Source: a virus. From it: a stretch of 23,348 bases of DNA. Under the pieces are notes generated by a model. It was not told the origin of the DNA. It did no database searches and saw only the letters and a program-made list of their open reading frames with translations. A program made the position numbers and the translations under genes. Each line of letters begins with the position of its first letter. Position 1 is the first letter of the stretch. The stretch is from IMG/VR virus record IMGVR_UViG_3300030101_002855, positions 1 to 23,348 of that record. One strand, given 5' to 3'. Below are positions 12,513 through 20,574 of the stretch, piece by piece.

Positions 12513-12724
12513 TGAATCTATACGAAATAGTGATGGAGGTTCTAGAGCACGCTGACGACAACGATATGTCAATAGGTGATGATATGTCAAAGCAAAGCAT
12601 TGCTACTGAAATCTATGAACTGTTTTACGAAAGTCAAGTTTATTCTAGTTTTATTGATAGTGGCTATATGAGTGACATAAGTGACTATTGGCAATTTAGA
12701 CAAGACCTAGATGAAGACGAATAA
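12512..12724 (+). CDS. hypothetical acidic 70-aa protein
   Basis: Acidic, unrecognised protein between the small terminase and the cyclotransferase-like gene, overlapping both (TGATG with the first; 14 bp with the second). It has an N-terminal helix (NLYEIVMEVLEHA), a SKQSIATEIYELFYESQ helix and an aromatic, acidic C terminus. Overlapping starts indicate coupled translation; there is no sign of function. Confidence 0.6.
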   Translation: MNLYEIVMEVLEHADDNDMSIGDDMSKQSIATEIYELFYESQVYSSFIDSGYMSDISDYWQFRQDLDEDE

Positions 12725-13082
12725 GTTAGCAGTATACGGAACACTTAGGAATGGTGAGCGAGATACTTGGAAAGTAGATGGCTACTCATTAGTGTTTCCC
12801 GGACATAGAGATTATCCAGCCGCATTTATTGACGAAAATCAAAATGAGATGATTGTAGAGGTTATTGATGTTGATAATATGGATTTAGCTGGTTACGACA
12901 GGTATGAAGGTGTATCTTATGGATTATATGAAAGAAGAATGGTTAAAGCATATAACGATGATGATGAAGTAGATGCTTGGATGTATACGATAGGCCCAGC
13001 TTTGTTGCAAAATAATACCGTGTTTGAACTTGTACCTAAGAAAGATTGGATGTCAGAAGATTGTCTAAAGCTCCGAACATAA
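12711..13082 (+). CDS. AIG2 / gamma-glutamylcyclotransferase-like protein
   Basis: A 123-aa protein with the family start LAVYGTLRNGERD (the YGTLR nucleotide/glutamyl-binding loop) and YDRYEGVSYGLYERRMV, in which the Glu is in the position expected for the catalytic acid. Members cyclise gamma-glutamyl groups to 5-oxoproline, freeing the amine, so they can reverse gamma-glutamyl amides. This would complement the amidoligases on the other strand. It overlaps the large terminase start by 37 bp and shares its operon. Activity is inferred from family motifs only. Confidence 0.75.
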   Translation: MKTNKLAVYGTLRNGERDTWKVDGYSLVFPGHRDYPAAFIDENQNEMIVEVIDVDNMDLAGYDRYEGVSYGLYERRMVKAYNDDDEVDAWMYTIGPALLQNNTVFELVPKKDWMSEDCLKLRT

Positions 13083-14638
13083 ATAAAAATAACGTATCTG
13101 AAAAAGAACGTGTATTAGAACTAGCTAAAAGAGACATCATCTCTTTTGGTCAACTATTTCTACCAGAAGACTTTATGAAGTCTACCCCTGCTACGTATCA
13201 CTATGAGTTGAATGACTTACTACTAGATAACTCTAAGAAAAGAAATTGCATTATACTTCCTCGTGGTCATAGTAAGTCAACCCTAGCTAAGACAGCATTA
13301 TTATATCATTTATACTTTAACCCTGAAGGTAAGAAGGAATTTATAGCTTGGGTAGCTGAAGAACAGTCTCAGGCAATAGACCACATTAAATACATACAGA
13401 ACCACATAGAAGTTAATCCTGCACTTAATTACTACTTTGGCGACATACGTGGTAGTAAGTGGACAGAAAAAGAATTTACTACGAGTAAAGGAGATAGAAT
13501 TATAGCTAAAGGTACGTCACAAAGACTTCGTGGTAGGTCGCAACTAGGGTTGAGATATACTAAGATTGTTCTTGATGACTTTGAATCTGAGCTAAATACA
13601 AAGACTCCAGATAGAAGAAGGGAGATTAAAGAATGGGTTATGTCTACTGTAGAACCAGCTTTAGAAAATTCAGCAGATAACGAAGGTTCTATATGGATGA
13701 TAGGTACTATAGTTCATTACGACTCTTTCCTACAAAGTATATACGATGGTTATGTAGAAGCTCAAAGAGATAAGAGGAGCTATGCTTGGGATGTTATGTA
13801 TCATAAAGCAATAGACTCAGATGGCAATGTACTGTGGCCTAGTTACTTCAGTAAAGAAAAACTACAAGATATACGTAGAAGATTTGAAGATGTAGGATTA
13901 TCTCATAAGTTTGCACAAGAATACTTAAATGAGGCTAGGGACTTAGAGAATGCTAAGTTCAAGACAGACAGACTGCAGAACTATGACCATGAGTTCGAGA
14001 GTAGAGATGGCTACGCATACCTTGTAAACAAAGACGATGCTATTCCTGTTAATATCTATATGGGTGTTGACTTAGCGTATGAGGCTACAGAGTCAAGTGA
14101 TTATCAGATAATAATGGTTATAGGTATAGATAGTGATAGAAATATTTATGTTATTGATTATATGAGAGAACATATACCTTTGTATGATATGCCAGAGCAA
14201 ATATTGGAATATGCTAGAGAGTTTTCACCAGTAAAACGTGTAAATGTAGAGCACGTTGGAGCTCAGGGCATAATTAAAGATGCTGTTAACAGTCTTTCAG
14301 GTAAGGAAAGAAAGGTAGCACCGGGTATAGCGTTAGGAGTTAGACCTCCTAGTGGTATAAAAAAAGAAGACAGATTGGAATCTTTACTAGCACCAATAGT
14401 AAATAGAAAGAAAATGTTTATAAAAAGGTCTCATACATCTCTTGTAGATGAAATGTATCAATTTCCAAAGGGTAAGAACGATGACATACTAGATGGACTT
14501 TGGTATGCTATAAATAAAGCGAGACCTCCTGTTAGTAAGAGGTTTGATGCTACTGACTTCATAGAGAACAAGGTAGTAAAGCCTGTAAGTGAAACAAAAA
14601 AAAGAGTTATCTCTTGGGTGACTGGACAAAAAATTTAA
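13046..14638 (+). CDS. terL: terminase large subunit
   Basis: A 530-aa packaging motor. ATPase: an atypical Walker A (LPRGHSKST, 71-79), Walker B with catalytic acids (KIVLDDFE, 173-180) and a GTIVHYDS coupling motif near 220-227. Nuclease: MGVDLAYEATESSDYQ with Asp342, NVEHVGAQGIIKDAV near 400-414 and KGKNDDILDGLWYA with Asp479/480/483. All major parts are intact and the length is normal. The ATG at 13046 lies inside the cyclotransferase gene, in another frame, with AAGAAAG upstream; a TTG at 13061 is a possible alternative. Last gene of the operon, followed by promoter P5. Confidence 0.92.
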   Translation: MDVRRLSKAPNINKNNVSEKERVLELAKRDIISFGQLFLPEDFMKSTPATYHYELNDLLLDNSKKRNCIILPRGHSKSTLAKTALLYHLYFNPEGKKEFIAWVAEEQSQAIDHIKYIQNHIEVNPALNYYFGDIRGSKWTEKEFTTSKGDRIIAKGTSQRLRGRSQLGLRYTKIVLDDFESELNTKTPDRRREIKEWVMSTVEPALENSADNEGSIWMIGTIVHYDSFLQSIYDGYVEAQRDKRSYAWDVMYHKAIDSDGNVLWPSYFSKEKLQDIRRRFEDVGLSHKFAQEYLNEARDLENAKFKTDRLQNYDHEFESRDGYAYLVNKDDAIPVNIYMGVDLAYEATESSDYQIIMVIGIDSDRNIYVIDYMREHIPLYDMPEQILEYAREFSPVKRVNVEHVGAQGIIKDAVNSLSGKERKVAPGIALGVRPPSGIKKEDRLESLLAPIVNRKKMFIKRSHTSLVDEMYQFPKGKNDDILDGLWYAINKARPPVSKRFDATDFIENKVVKPVSETKKRVISWVTGQKI

Positions 14639-14675
14639 ATAATACTTGCATTGTATGTATATAATTTATTATATT
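14636..14675 (+). promoter_or_regulatory. promoter P5 of the virion operon
   Basis: AAATAATAC box (14637-14645), -35 TTGCAT (14646-14651), 18-bp spacer, -10 TATATT (14670-14675). The proposed AUU start at 14701 is 26 nt past the -10, the same distance as at P1 and P2. Confidence 0.6.
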
Positions 14676-14700
14676 ACACATCAAAAAGGAAGGTGCGACC

Positions 14701-16668
14701 ATTTCTAGTATTAGAGAGTTAGAAAAGAACGAATCTCAACAGTCAGAAGTTAATAGACAGTTGTGGAGAATGTGGAGAGATGCCCGTTCCGAGTGGGACG
14801 TAGAGGCAAGAGACTCCATAGACTTCTTTTTAGGTAATCATTATTCTCAAGAAGAATCAGATGCTCTACGTGCAGTAGGTCAAGGTGACTTTGTTATTGA
14901 TAGAGTATATGCCGCAATAGAAAAATTAAAATCTTTACTTACATCACGTTCTCCTAAGTATAGTGCAGTTGGTAGAGAAGATTCTGATAGTAGGATATCC
15001 AATGTGTGGAGAACTATTTTAGAGTACATATGGGATATATCAGATGGAGATACACAATTCAAACAAGCAGTACACGATTATGCTACCGCAGGTATGGGTT
15101 ACCTTTATGCTTATATAGACCCAGAGGCTGATTATGGCAGAGGAGAAGTTAAGTATACTTACCTAGACCCATTTCGTGTTTATGTAGACCCAGCATCCAG
15201 ACATAGATATGCTGATGATGCATCTGGTATTATATTATCTACTATACTTACGGAAGACCAGCTTGTTAATATGTATCCTCAGGTAGAGCCTTTCTTAGAA
15301 GATATTGATAGTTATTACGATGAAGAAGATTATCCTGAGGGTGGTAGAAAAAATTCTTCACAATCCTTTACCCCTGATGTAACATATGAATCTGAGTATA
15401 ATAGAATTAATAAATATAGAATACTAGAAAGATTTACAAAAGTAAAGGTTCCCTTCTATAGGATATTTAACAAGCAGGATGGCTCAGAAGTTATCCTAGA
15501 TATAGAAAAATATAATGACTTCATAGAATCTGAAAACGCAAAGCTTTTAATAGAAGCTGAAATGATTGAGATTGTTGAAGTAATGCAAACAAGAATTAAA
15601 GTCTCAGCAACAGCAGGTGATGTGCTGTTGTATGAGCAAATATTAAATACAGACATATATCCGATAATACCAGTTCCTAATATATGGACAGGAACTCCTT
15701 ATCCAAAGTCTGATATCGCAAAAGTCAAAGACTCTCAAAGACTTTTGAACAAGCTTTTCTCTCTCACTCTCTCACACGCTCAAGCCTCTGCTGGACTAAA
15801 ACTAATGGTTCCAGAGGGGAGCGTAGATGATTTGGGGCAGTTGGAACAGGATTGGGCTAGACCTAATGCTGTTATACCTTATAACCCAGAGTTTGGTGCA
15901 CCGCACTTCCCTGCCCCACAATCACTCTCAGGAGAGTTTTATAATTTAATGAGTAGGATAGAGCACTATATAGATTTAAGTTTCGGTATCCCAGAACTAA
16001 TGCAAGGCTTTAAAGAAGCCGCACCTGAAACAGTTCGTGGTACTGCGATGCTTGCCGAGATGGGTGAGACTCGTGGTAAATCTAAATTAAGAGATATCGA
16101 AGGAAGTTTGACAAGGCTAGGTAAGAGTTTATATAACCTAGCTAAGGGTCATTATACTTACGCAAAGACGTTTAGAATTGTACAGCCAAATAACGACATT
16201 ACGGAGTTTACGGTAAATATGTATGACGATAGGCGTCAAGAGGTTAATGCCATTACAAATGACATCACCGTAGGGCATTACGACGTGAGAATTATATCCG
16301 GTTCAACATTACCTTCTAATAGGGTAGCTGAGTATCAGATGTACCTAGAAGCGTATAGAATGAATCTGGTAGATGATGTCGAGGTTTTAAAGAAAACTGA
16401 AATCTTTGACAAACAAGGTGTTTTACAGCGGAAAGGCCAAATGGCTCAGATGCAGTCTTATGTTAAACAACTCGAAGCTCAAGTCAAGAAACTTAGTGGA
16501 GACCTTCAAACAGCAGAGCGTGAAACGCTCAACTCAAGAAAGAGGGCTGAAACTGAGAAGTTCAAGAGCAGGCTTAATGAGATTCAAAATGATACCAAGT
16601 TTAAAAGCAAGGTACAGGTTGATAATCTAAAACGAATTGTTGACTCAGAGACTCAGGCTGTAAGCTAA
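14701..16668 (+). CDS. portal protein, apparently starting at AUU
   Basis: A 655-aa head portal protein that would form the dodecameric gate for DNA entry. Visible features: an N-terminal EWDVEARDSIDFFLGNHYS segment, PEADYGRGEVKYTYLDPFRVYVDP in the wing region, DIAKVKDSQRLLNKLFSLT, and the long C-terminal coiled segment (QMQSYVKQLEAQVKKLSGDLQ). No ATG lies near the start of the frame. The first canonical codon is a TTG at 14761 without a ribosome site, whereas an ATT at 14701 has AAGGAAGG 7 nt upstream and adds a natural N terminus (ISSIRELEKN...). The stop overlaps the next ATG (TAATG). Confidence 0.85.
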   Translation: MSSIRELEKNESQQSEVNRQLWRMWRDARSEWDVEARDSIDFFLGNHYSQEESDALRAVGQGDFVIDRVYAAIEKLKSLLTSRSPKYSAVGREDSDSRISNVWRTILEYIWDISDGDTQFKQAVHDYATAGMGYLYAYIDPEADYGRGEVKYTYLDPFRVYVDPASRHRYADDASGIILSTILTEDQLVNMYPQVEPFLEDIDSYYDEEDYPEGGRKNSSQSFTPDVTYESEYNRINKYRILERFTKVKVPFYRIFNKQDGSEVILDIEKYNDFIESENAKLLIEAEMIEIVEVMQTRIKVSATAGDVLLYEQILNTDIYPIIPVPNIWTGTPYPKSDIAKVKDSQRLLNKLFSLTLSHAQASAGLKLMVPEGSVDDLGQLEQDWARPNAVIPYNPEFGAPHFPAPQSLSGEFYNLMSRIEHYIDLSFGIPELMQGFKEAAPETVRGTAMLAEMGETRGKSKLRDIEGSLTRLGKSLYNLAKGHYTYAKTFRIVQPNNDITEFTVNMYDDRRQEVNAITNDITVGHYDVRIISGSTLPSNRVAEYQMYLEAYRMNLVDDVEVLKKTEIFDKQGVLQRKGQMAQMQSYVKQLEAQVKKLSGDLQTAERETLNSRKRAETEKFKSRLNEIQNDTKFKSKVQVDNLKRIVDSETQAVS

Positions 16669-16727
16669 TGAAAACAGAAGTAGTGGGAACGTTACCCGGT
16701 TCTGCTTTTATAGACATCTTTAAATAG
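16668..16727 (+). CDS. possible 19-aa leader peptide
   Basis: A tiny frame starting MKTEVVGTLP is coupled to the portal stop (TAATG) and ends 33 nt before the scaffold gene. Coupling is the only support. It may simply be intergenic sequence. Confidence 0.25.
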   Translation: MKTEVVGTLPGSAFIDIFK

Positions 16728-16760
16728 GTGATGCTAAATTAAAAGAAATCGGAGAATATA

Positions 16761-17513
16761 ATGGAAAACACTATGCACGAAAATACCGCAATAGAAGGTG
16801 TGGAAGGCGAAGTTTTAGAACAAGTTGTTGAGCCTGTACAAGTCGGTGGAGAACCAGCACAACCTGCTGAAGAAGTTGTTGATGATTCTAAAAAGTTTCA
16901 ATCAATGTACGACAAGAAAGCCGCTGATTATGACAAACTTAATAATGAACTCGAGGAGCTTCGTAAATACGAACAACTAGGAAAGGTTCTACAAGATAGA
17001 CCTGATGTAGTTGAGGCTATGAGAAATACTTTGAGTGGTAATGAGGCTAGTAAAGAAGAAGCCCCTAAGGTTACAGAAGATTCTTTTGACCCTTGGGAAG
17101 CTTATTACAAGCCCGGTTCACCCTCCTATGAGATGAGGGTGCAACAAGAAAAGGCTGTTGCTCAGCAAGCTGTTCAAGAACAGATGCAAGGGTTTCAGCA
17201 ACAGATGGCGATAAATAACTTAAGACAAGATTTAGCTAGTAAGCACGGAATAACAGACCCTCAAATGGCTGACGACTTCATACAATTTGCAACTACACCT
17301 AGGGAAGACCTCCCTTTGGATATGTTAGTTGATGTGTATAGAAAGTATAAAGGCGGTGAGGAAAGAGTATCTCCAAACTTAGAGGCTGTTCAGAAGACCA
17401 AAACAATTCCAACTACGGCTGGAGTAGTTCAAGGGTCTGCACCTGAGCAACCAAACGAGCTAGATGATGTGTGGCAAGGAGTTATGAACTCGTCAAGAAA
17501 TACTAAAATATAG
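16761..17513 (+). CDS. capsid scaffolding protein
   Basis: A 250-aa acidic, Gln/Glu-rich, helical protein placed between portal and major capsid genes, the usual site of the scaffold. A coiled-coil segment lies at about 45-80 (KFQSMYDKKAADYDKLNNELEEL), a Gln-rich helix at about 130-155 (QQEKAVAQQAVQEQMQG) and a flexible C terminus. It would organise capsid assembly and leave the prohead. Composition and position identify it better than any motif. CGGAGA precedes the ATG. Confidence 0.75.
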   Translation: MENTMHENTAIEGVEGEVLEQVVEPVQVGGEPAQPAEEVVDDSKKFQSMYDKKAADYDKLNNELEELRKYEQLGKVLQDRPDVVEAMRNTLSGNEASKEEAPKVTEDSFDPWEAYYKPGSPSYEMRVQQEKAVAQQAVQEQMQGFQQQMAINNLRQDLASKHGITDPQMADDFIQFATTPREDLPLDMLVDVYRKYKGGEERVSPNLEAVQKTKTIPTTAGVVQGSAPEQPNELDDVWQGVMNSSRNTKI

Positions 17514-17527
17514 ACAAGGAGTCCTAA

Positions 17528-18850
17528 ATGTCAACAATCAATCAAGGGATTGTAAATGTTGGTGACCCGGGTTCAGCCTCCTCAGGCTTTCATACTCGTA
17601 GGTTATTCAACTTTAGTGACCGTGTAGCGGACTTGGCTCCAGATGAATCACCATTTTTCGTGTATCTCTCAAAGGTAGCTAAAGTTCCCACGGATGACCC
17701 ACAATTCCGATTTTTAGAAGATAGAACCAAGATTTCTATGACTGACCGAAGTTTTTTACTTGAAGGTTCTCATAGCATACCTGCGGCTGGTTCTAGCTTA
17801 ACATATAGTGTAGACACATCTGCTGGAGCATCAGTAGATTTCCTAATTAAAGGAATGGTGTTTGCAGTTGAGTACGCAGAAAATAACGCACCTGAAACAA
17901 TTATTGTAAGGGTAGAATCTTCTCCAGTAGACAATGGAGCTACAAGTTCATTTGTTGGAAAGACTATTTCTTCAGTTGATGGTGCTGAAGCACCTGCTGA
18001 CAATGCAAAGTGTACTGTAATAGGTACATCGTTTGTTGAAGGTTCTGGTTCGCCAGATGTTTTTTCAGAAGAACTATCAAGCGATTCTGGTTTAACCCAG
18101 ATTTTTAAAACAGCTTGTGAAATGTCAAATACAGCAAGAGCAACTCGCTATCGTGGTTATGCAGATGAGTTCCAAAGAGTTTGGAATCTTAAGTTACGTG
18201 AGCATAAGATTGATATTGAACGTGCTATGTTATTTGGTCAGCAAGCAACAGTTGGTGGAATACAGTACACTGAAGGTATAGCAGGGCATATTATCAAGAA
18301 CGGTACAGCCGTAGTTGATGATAGTGCTTTATCTTATTCTTCAGGTTCACCTTACTATAGGTCTTCAACAGCTTCTGAGCTTACATATGATAGAATATTA
18401 TCTGACTTTGAAGTTGTTTACGACCCAGCACGTGGTGGTTCAGATGGAAAACTAGCATTAGCTAGTTTACCAGTAATTACATTTTTCAACAAGTTAGGTT
18501 CAACATCTTTTGTTGACCAGTCCATTGCTAACGAATTGCGTTACAACATGGAAAAATCTGTTGGTTCTTTTGGACACACAGTTTTACAAGTTGAAACTAT
18601 TCACGGTACAATGAATCTAGTTAAAGAGCCTCTATTTAGAGGTTTTGCTTCTGGTTTCTTATGTATGATTGATATGGATAATGTAGCTTACAGACCATTA
18701 GTAGGTAACGGAGTTAATCGTGATACTCAAATCATGACTAACGTTCAGTCTGCTGACGAAGACCTTCGTAAAGATATGATTTTAACTGAGGCTGGACTGG
18801 AAGTTTCTCTTCCTGAAAGTCACTATTTAATCAACTTAGAAGGAGTTTAA
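17528..18850 (+). CDS. major capsid protein
   Basis: A 440-aa protein predicted to be the HK97-fold major capsid subunit. Typical features: an N-terminal RRLFNFSDRVADLAPDESPFFVYLSK segment, EFQRVWNLKLREHKIDIERAMLFGQQ (spine-helix like), a beta-rich insert with Gly/Ser/Asp, and C-terminal strands (HTVLQVETIHGTMNLVKEP). The start has AAGGAGT upstream. It is 14 nt after the scaffold and directly followed by the decoration-like gene, in one operon. Length and position agree with phages whose capsid has a moderate insertion domain. Confidence 0.85.
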   Translation: MSTINQGIVNVGDPGSASSGFHTRRLFNFSDRVADLAPDESPFFVYLSKVAKVPTDDPQFRFLEDRTKISMTDRSFLLEGSHSIPAAGSSLTYSVDTSAGASVDFLIKGMVFAVEYAENNAPETIIVRVESSPVDNGATSSFVGKTISSVDGAEAPADNAKCTVIGTSFVEGSGSPDVFSEELSSDSGLTQIFKTACEMSNTARATRYRGYADEFQRVWNLKLREHKIDIERAMLFGQQATVGGIQYTEGIAGHIIKNGTAVVDDSALSYSSGSPYYRSSTASELTYDRILSDFEVVYDPARGGSDGKLALASLPVITFFNKLGSTSFVDQSIANELRYNMEKSVGSFGHTVLQVETIHGTMNLVKEPLFRGFASGFLCMIDMDNVAYRPLVGNGVNRDTQIMTNVQSADEDLRKDMILTEAGLEVSLPESHYLINLEGV

Positions 18851-18852
18851 TA

Positions 18853-19287
18853 ATGGCTAGAGCAAGTTATTTAGAACAAAACAGTGGCAGTAGTAAGTTA
18901 AAGCTAAAGGTTGAGAATGTAACTGCGGCTAGAACATTAACAGCTAATGATTCTGGTAAAATCTTTACATTAGACCAAGATGCTTCATTTGATATTACTC
19001 TTCCAACGGCGGCTGATGCTGGAGCTGGATGGCACGCAAAGTTTATCCTAACTGATGCTGGCAGTGGAACAGTTAAGGTTATCCCAGATTCATCTGAAGA
19101 TACTTTAATTGGTATGATTCTGTCTGCAGATGGTGCGGCGGCTGAATCAGCAGAGTCTGGAGTTGATGAACTCATATGGGTTGCTTCAACTGCGGCTCCC
19201 GGAGATTGGGCTGAGTTAATGTGCGATGGCAATAACTACTATGTACATGGTCAAGAGCATGATGCTGACCATATGACATTGGCATAA
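18853..19287 (+). CDS. capsid decoration / head-fibre-like beta protein
   Basis: A 144-aa, beta-rich, acidic protein immediately after the capsid gene, with AAGGAG 8 nt before its ATG. LTANDSGKIFTLDQDASFDITLPTAADAGAGWHAKFILTD is a repeat-like beta-sandwich segment used in head-fibre and tail-fibre proteins, which often have the pattern LT-x-x-D-S-G-K-x-F-x-L...ITLP. It has no Cys other than one near the end. Best guess is a surface decoration protein that stabilises the head; a minor tail-associated role is possible. Confidence 0.65.
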   Translation: MARASYLEQNSGSSKLKLKVENVTAARTLTANDSGKIFTLDQDASFDITLPTAADAGAGWHAKFILTDAGSGTVKVIPDSSEDTLIGMILSADGAAAESAESGVDELIWVASTAAPGDWAELMCDGNNYYVHGQEHDADHMTLA

Positions 19288-19321
19288 ACTGAATAAATAA
19301 AGTTAACAGTAATTAGAACTG

Positions 19322-19351
19322 TGGGGGTTGTCGTATAAAGGATGACCCCCA
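19322..19351 (+). other. strong RNA hairpin in the gap before the zinc-ribbon gene
   Basis: UGGGGGUUGUC and GAUGACCCCCA pair as an 11-bp stem (two G-U pairs, 8-nt loop). No U tract follows; instead a ribosome site (AAGGAG) starts 6 nt later. It looks like an mRNA-processing or attenuation hairpin that could cut the level of downstream genes relative to the capsid gene. Confidence 0.55.
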
Positions 19352-19367
19352 AATCTAAGGAGAAAAT

Positions 19368-19619
19368 ATGAATTGCATACATTGTAAAACACCAAACCCA
19401 GAACAATGGTTCTACTGCAGAAGCTGTGGTAATAAGGCTTCTCAGTCTGTTTATACTACTAATTTATTTATGCAAAGTGAGATAGGTAAGAGAAGTGATA
19501 TAGAATTTTCTACAGTTAGTATGGACAGTCATATAGACAAAATTAACAAAGATAAAATTTCAAAAAGCAATAAATTCTGGAAAGAAAAAGTAAAGCAGGC
19601 GGGAATAGCAAATGGCTAA
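19368..19619 (+). CDS. zinc-ribbon protein
   Basis: An 83-aa protein starting MNCIHCKTPN with CIHC (Cys3/6) and CRSC (about Cys17/20), forming a zinc ribbon of the CxxC-x10-CxxC kind, followed by a charged helical tail. AAGGAG lies 8 nt upstream of the ATG. The gene overlaps the connector gene by 8 bp. A zinc ribbon in a structural cluster may be a small assembly factor; no virion role is established by the sequence. Confidence 0.65.
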   Translation: MNCIHCKTPNPEQWFYCRSCGNKASQSVYTTNLFMQSEIGKRSDIEFSTVSMDSHIDKINKDKISKSNKFWKEKVKQAGIANG

Positions 19620-20214
19620 TTTTGATGTACAGATACAAGATTTAATTGGAACTTTTTCAGACCAAACTGCTATGGATGATTTCATGACAGCAGGTGCTAA
19701 GGAAGTTATAAACGCATTGCCATTGTCAATGCTGTACAAGTGTTCAGATAAAACAACTTTAAATAACTCACCAAGTAGTTTGACAAATGTTGATACAAAA
19801 GGCAGAATACTAAGTGTTTTAAGACTTGATGCGGATAGTAGTGGGATTCAAAGACCTTGTAGATATGTTGAGAGTTTTAAAAGAGGAAGGGTTCAAGATA
19901 GTGTAGATATGGAGTTTGCTACAGCAACAGACCCTGTGTATTTACTCTATGATAATACATTAGAGATTTATCCTACTCCAACCGCAAACCAAACAGCAGA
20001 TGTGCAATTTGTTTCATTTCCAACTGTAGATGCTAGTGGTGAAAGCACAATAGGAGATTTTCCAAATGAGTCAGAGCACTTAGTTGTTTTATATGCATCA
20101 ATAAAGTGCCTAGAAAGGCAAATGTTTTCAGAGGAAGATATGGAGTTGTATATGCCTATAATAAAAGAATTAAAAGAAGATTATAACAGAGGGATATCGG
20201 AGATAAGGGCTTAA
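19612..20214 (+). CDS. putative head-tail connector protein
   Basis: A 200-aa protein in the connector position between capsid and fibre genes. The N-terminal helix (DVQIQDLIGTFSDQTAMDDFMTAGAKEVINALPLSML), a central beta part (DPVYLLYDNTLEIYPTPTANQTADVQFVSFP) and a final long helical segment (LVVLYASIKCLERQMFSEEDMELYMPIIKELKEDYNRG) fit the pattern of phage head-completion/adaptor proteins. I do not recognise the exact family. The gene is coupled to its neighbour 2 nt downstream. Confidence 0.6.
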   Translation: MANFDVQIQDLIGTFSDQTAMDDFMTAGAKEVINALPLSMLYKCSDKTTLNNSPSSLTNVDTKGRILSVLRLDADSSGIQRPCRYVESFKRGRVQDSVDMEFATATDPVYLLYDNTLEIYPTPTANQTADVQFVSFPTVDASGESTIGDFPNESEHLVVLYASIKCLERQMFSEEDMELYMPIIKELKEDYNRGISEIRA

Positions 20215-20215
20215 T

Positions 20216-20572
20216 ATGGCAGTGCATTCAATAAGTGTAAAAGAGTTAATAAGTAGAGTAAGGATGGTTTTTCCAAGTGCACCTGAAAAATATTTATTAG
20301 AGTTAATAAATGATGCCTTAGTAGAAATAGGAACTCATAAGGTAAAAGTTGTCCACGCTAAAATAACAACAGTTGCTGATAGAATGTATTACGACTTAGC
20401 AGATGGGTCGGTTGACTCAGCTGGCAATAGGCTAGAAGTAAATCAAGTTTTAAGAGCATATTTAATGGATAATGAAGGTGATTATATACAAATACCTAGG
20501 TTAATTGATAAAGACTTATTATTAGCCGACATAACTAGTGAATCTAATTTAAACGTACCTGACGGAACTTAA
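20216..20572 (+). CDS. head-tail connector, N-terminal part
   Basis: A 118-aa protein with VKELISRVRMVFPSAPEKYLLELINDALVEIGTH, a helical start seen in phage tail/head adaptors, then a strand pair (RMYYDLADGS) and GDYIQIPRLIDKDLL. It ends NVPDGT-stop, and the next gene starts 2 nt on with SNIKYPENQAMYFIEGDKLALI, which reads as the natural continuation. I therefore consider these two genes halves of one connector, split by a stop and a frame change. Confidence 0.6.
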   Translation: MAVHSISVKELISRVRMVFPSAPEKYLLELINDALVEIGTHKVKVVHAKITTVADRMYYDLADGSVDSAGNRLEVNQVLRAYLMDNEGDYIQIPRLIDKDLLLADITSESNLNVPDGT

Positions 20573-20574
20573 TT

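Noticed and set aside
14646-14665. TTGCAT and TATAAT as the -35/-10 pair of P5
   Set aside because: Only 8 bp apart, too close for a sigma-70 promoter; TATATT at 14670 gives the 18-bp spacing of the family.
14880-15062. Minus-strand 60-aa frame within the portal gene
   Set aside because: Lies fully opposite a strongly supported portal gene, with no ribosome site and no recognisable product.
18867-19232. Minus-strand 121-aa frame opposite the decoration-like gene
   Set aside because: Antisense shadow; the plus-strand gene has a strong ribosome site and family-like sequence.
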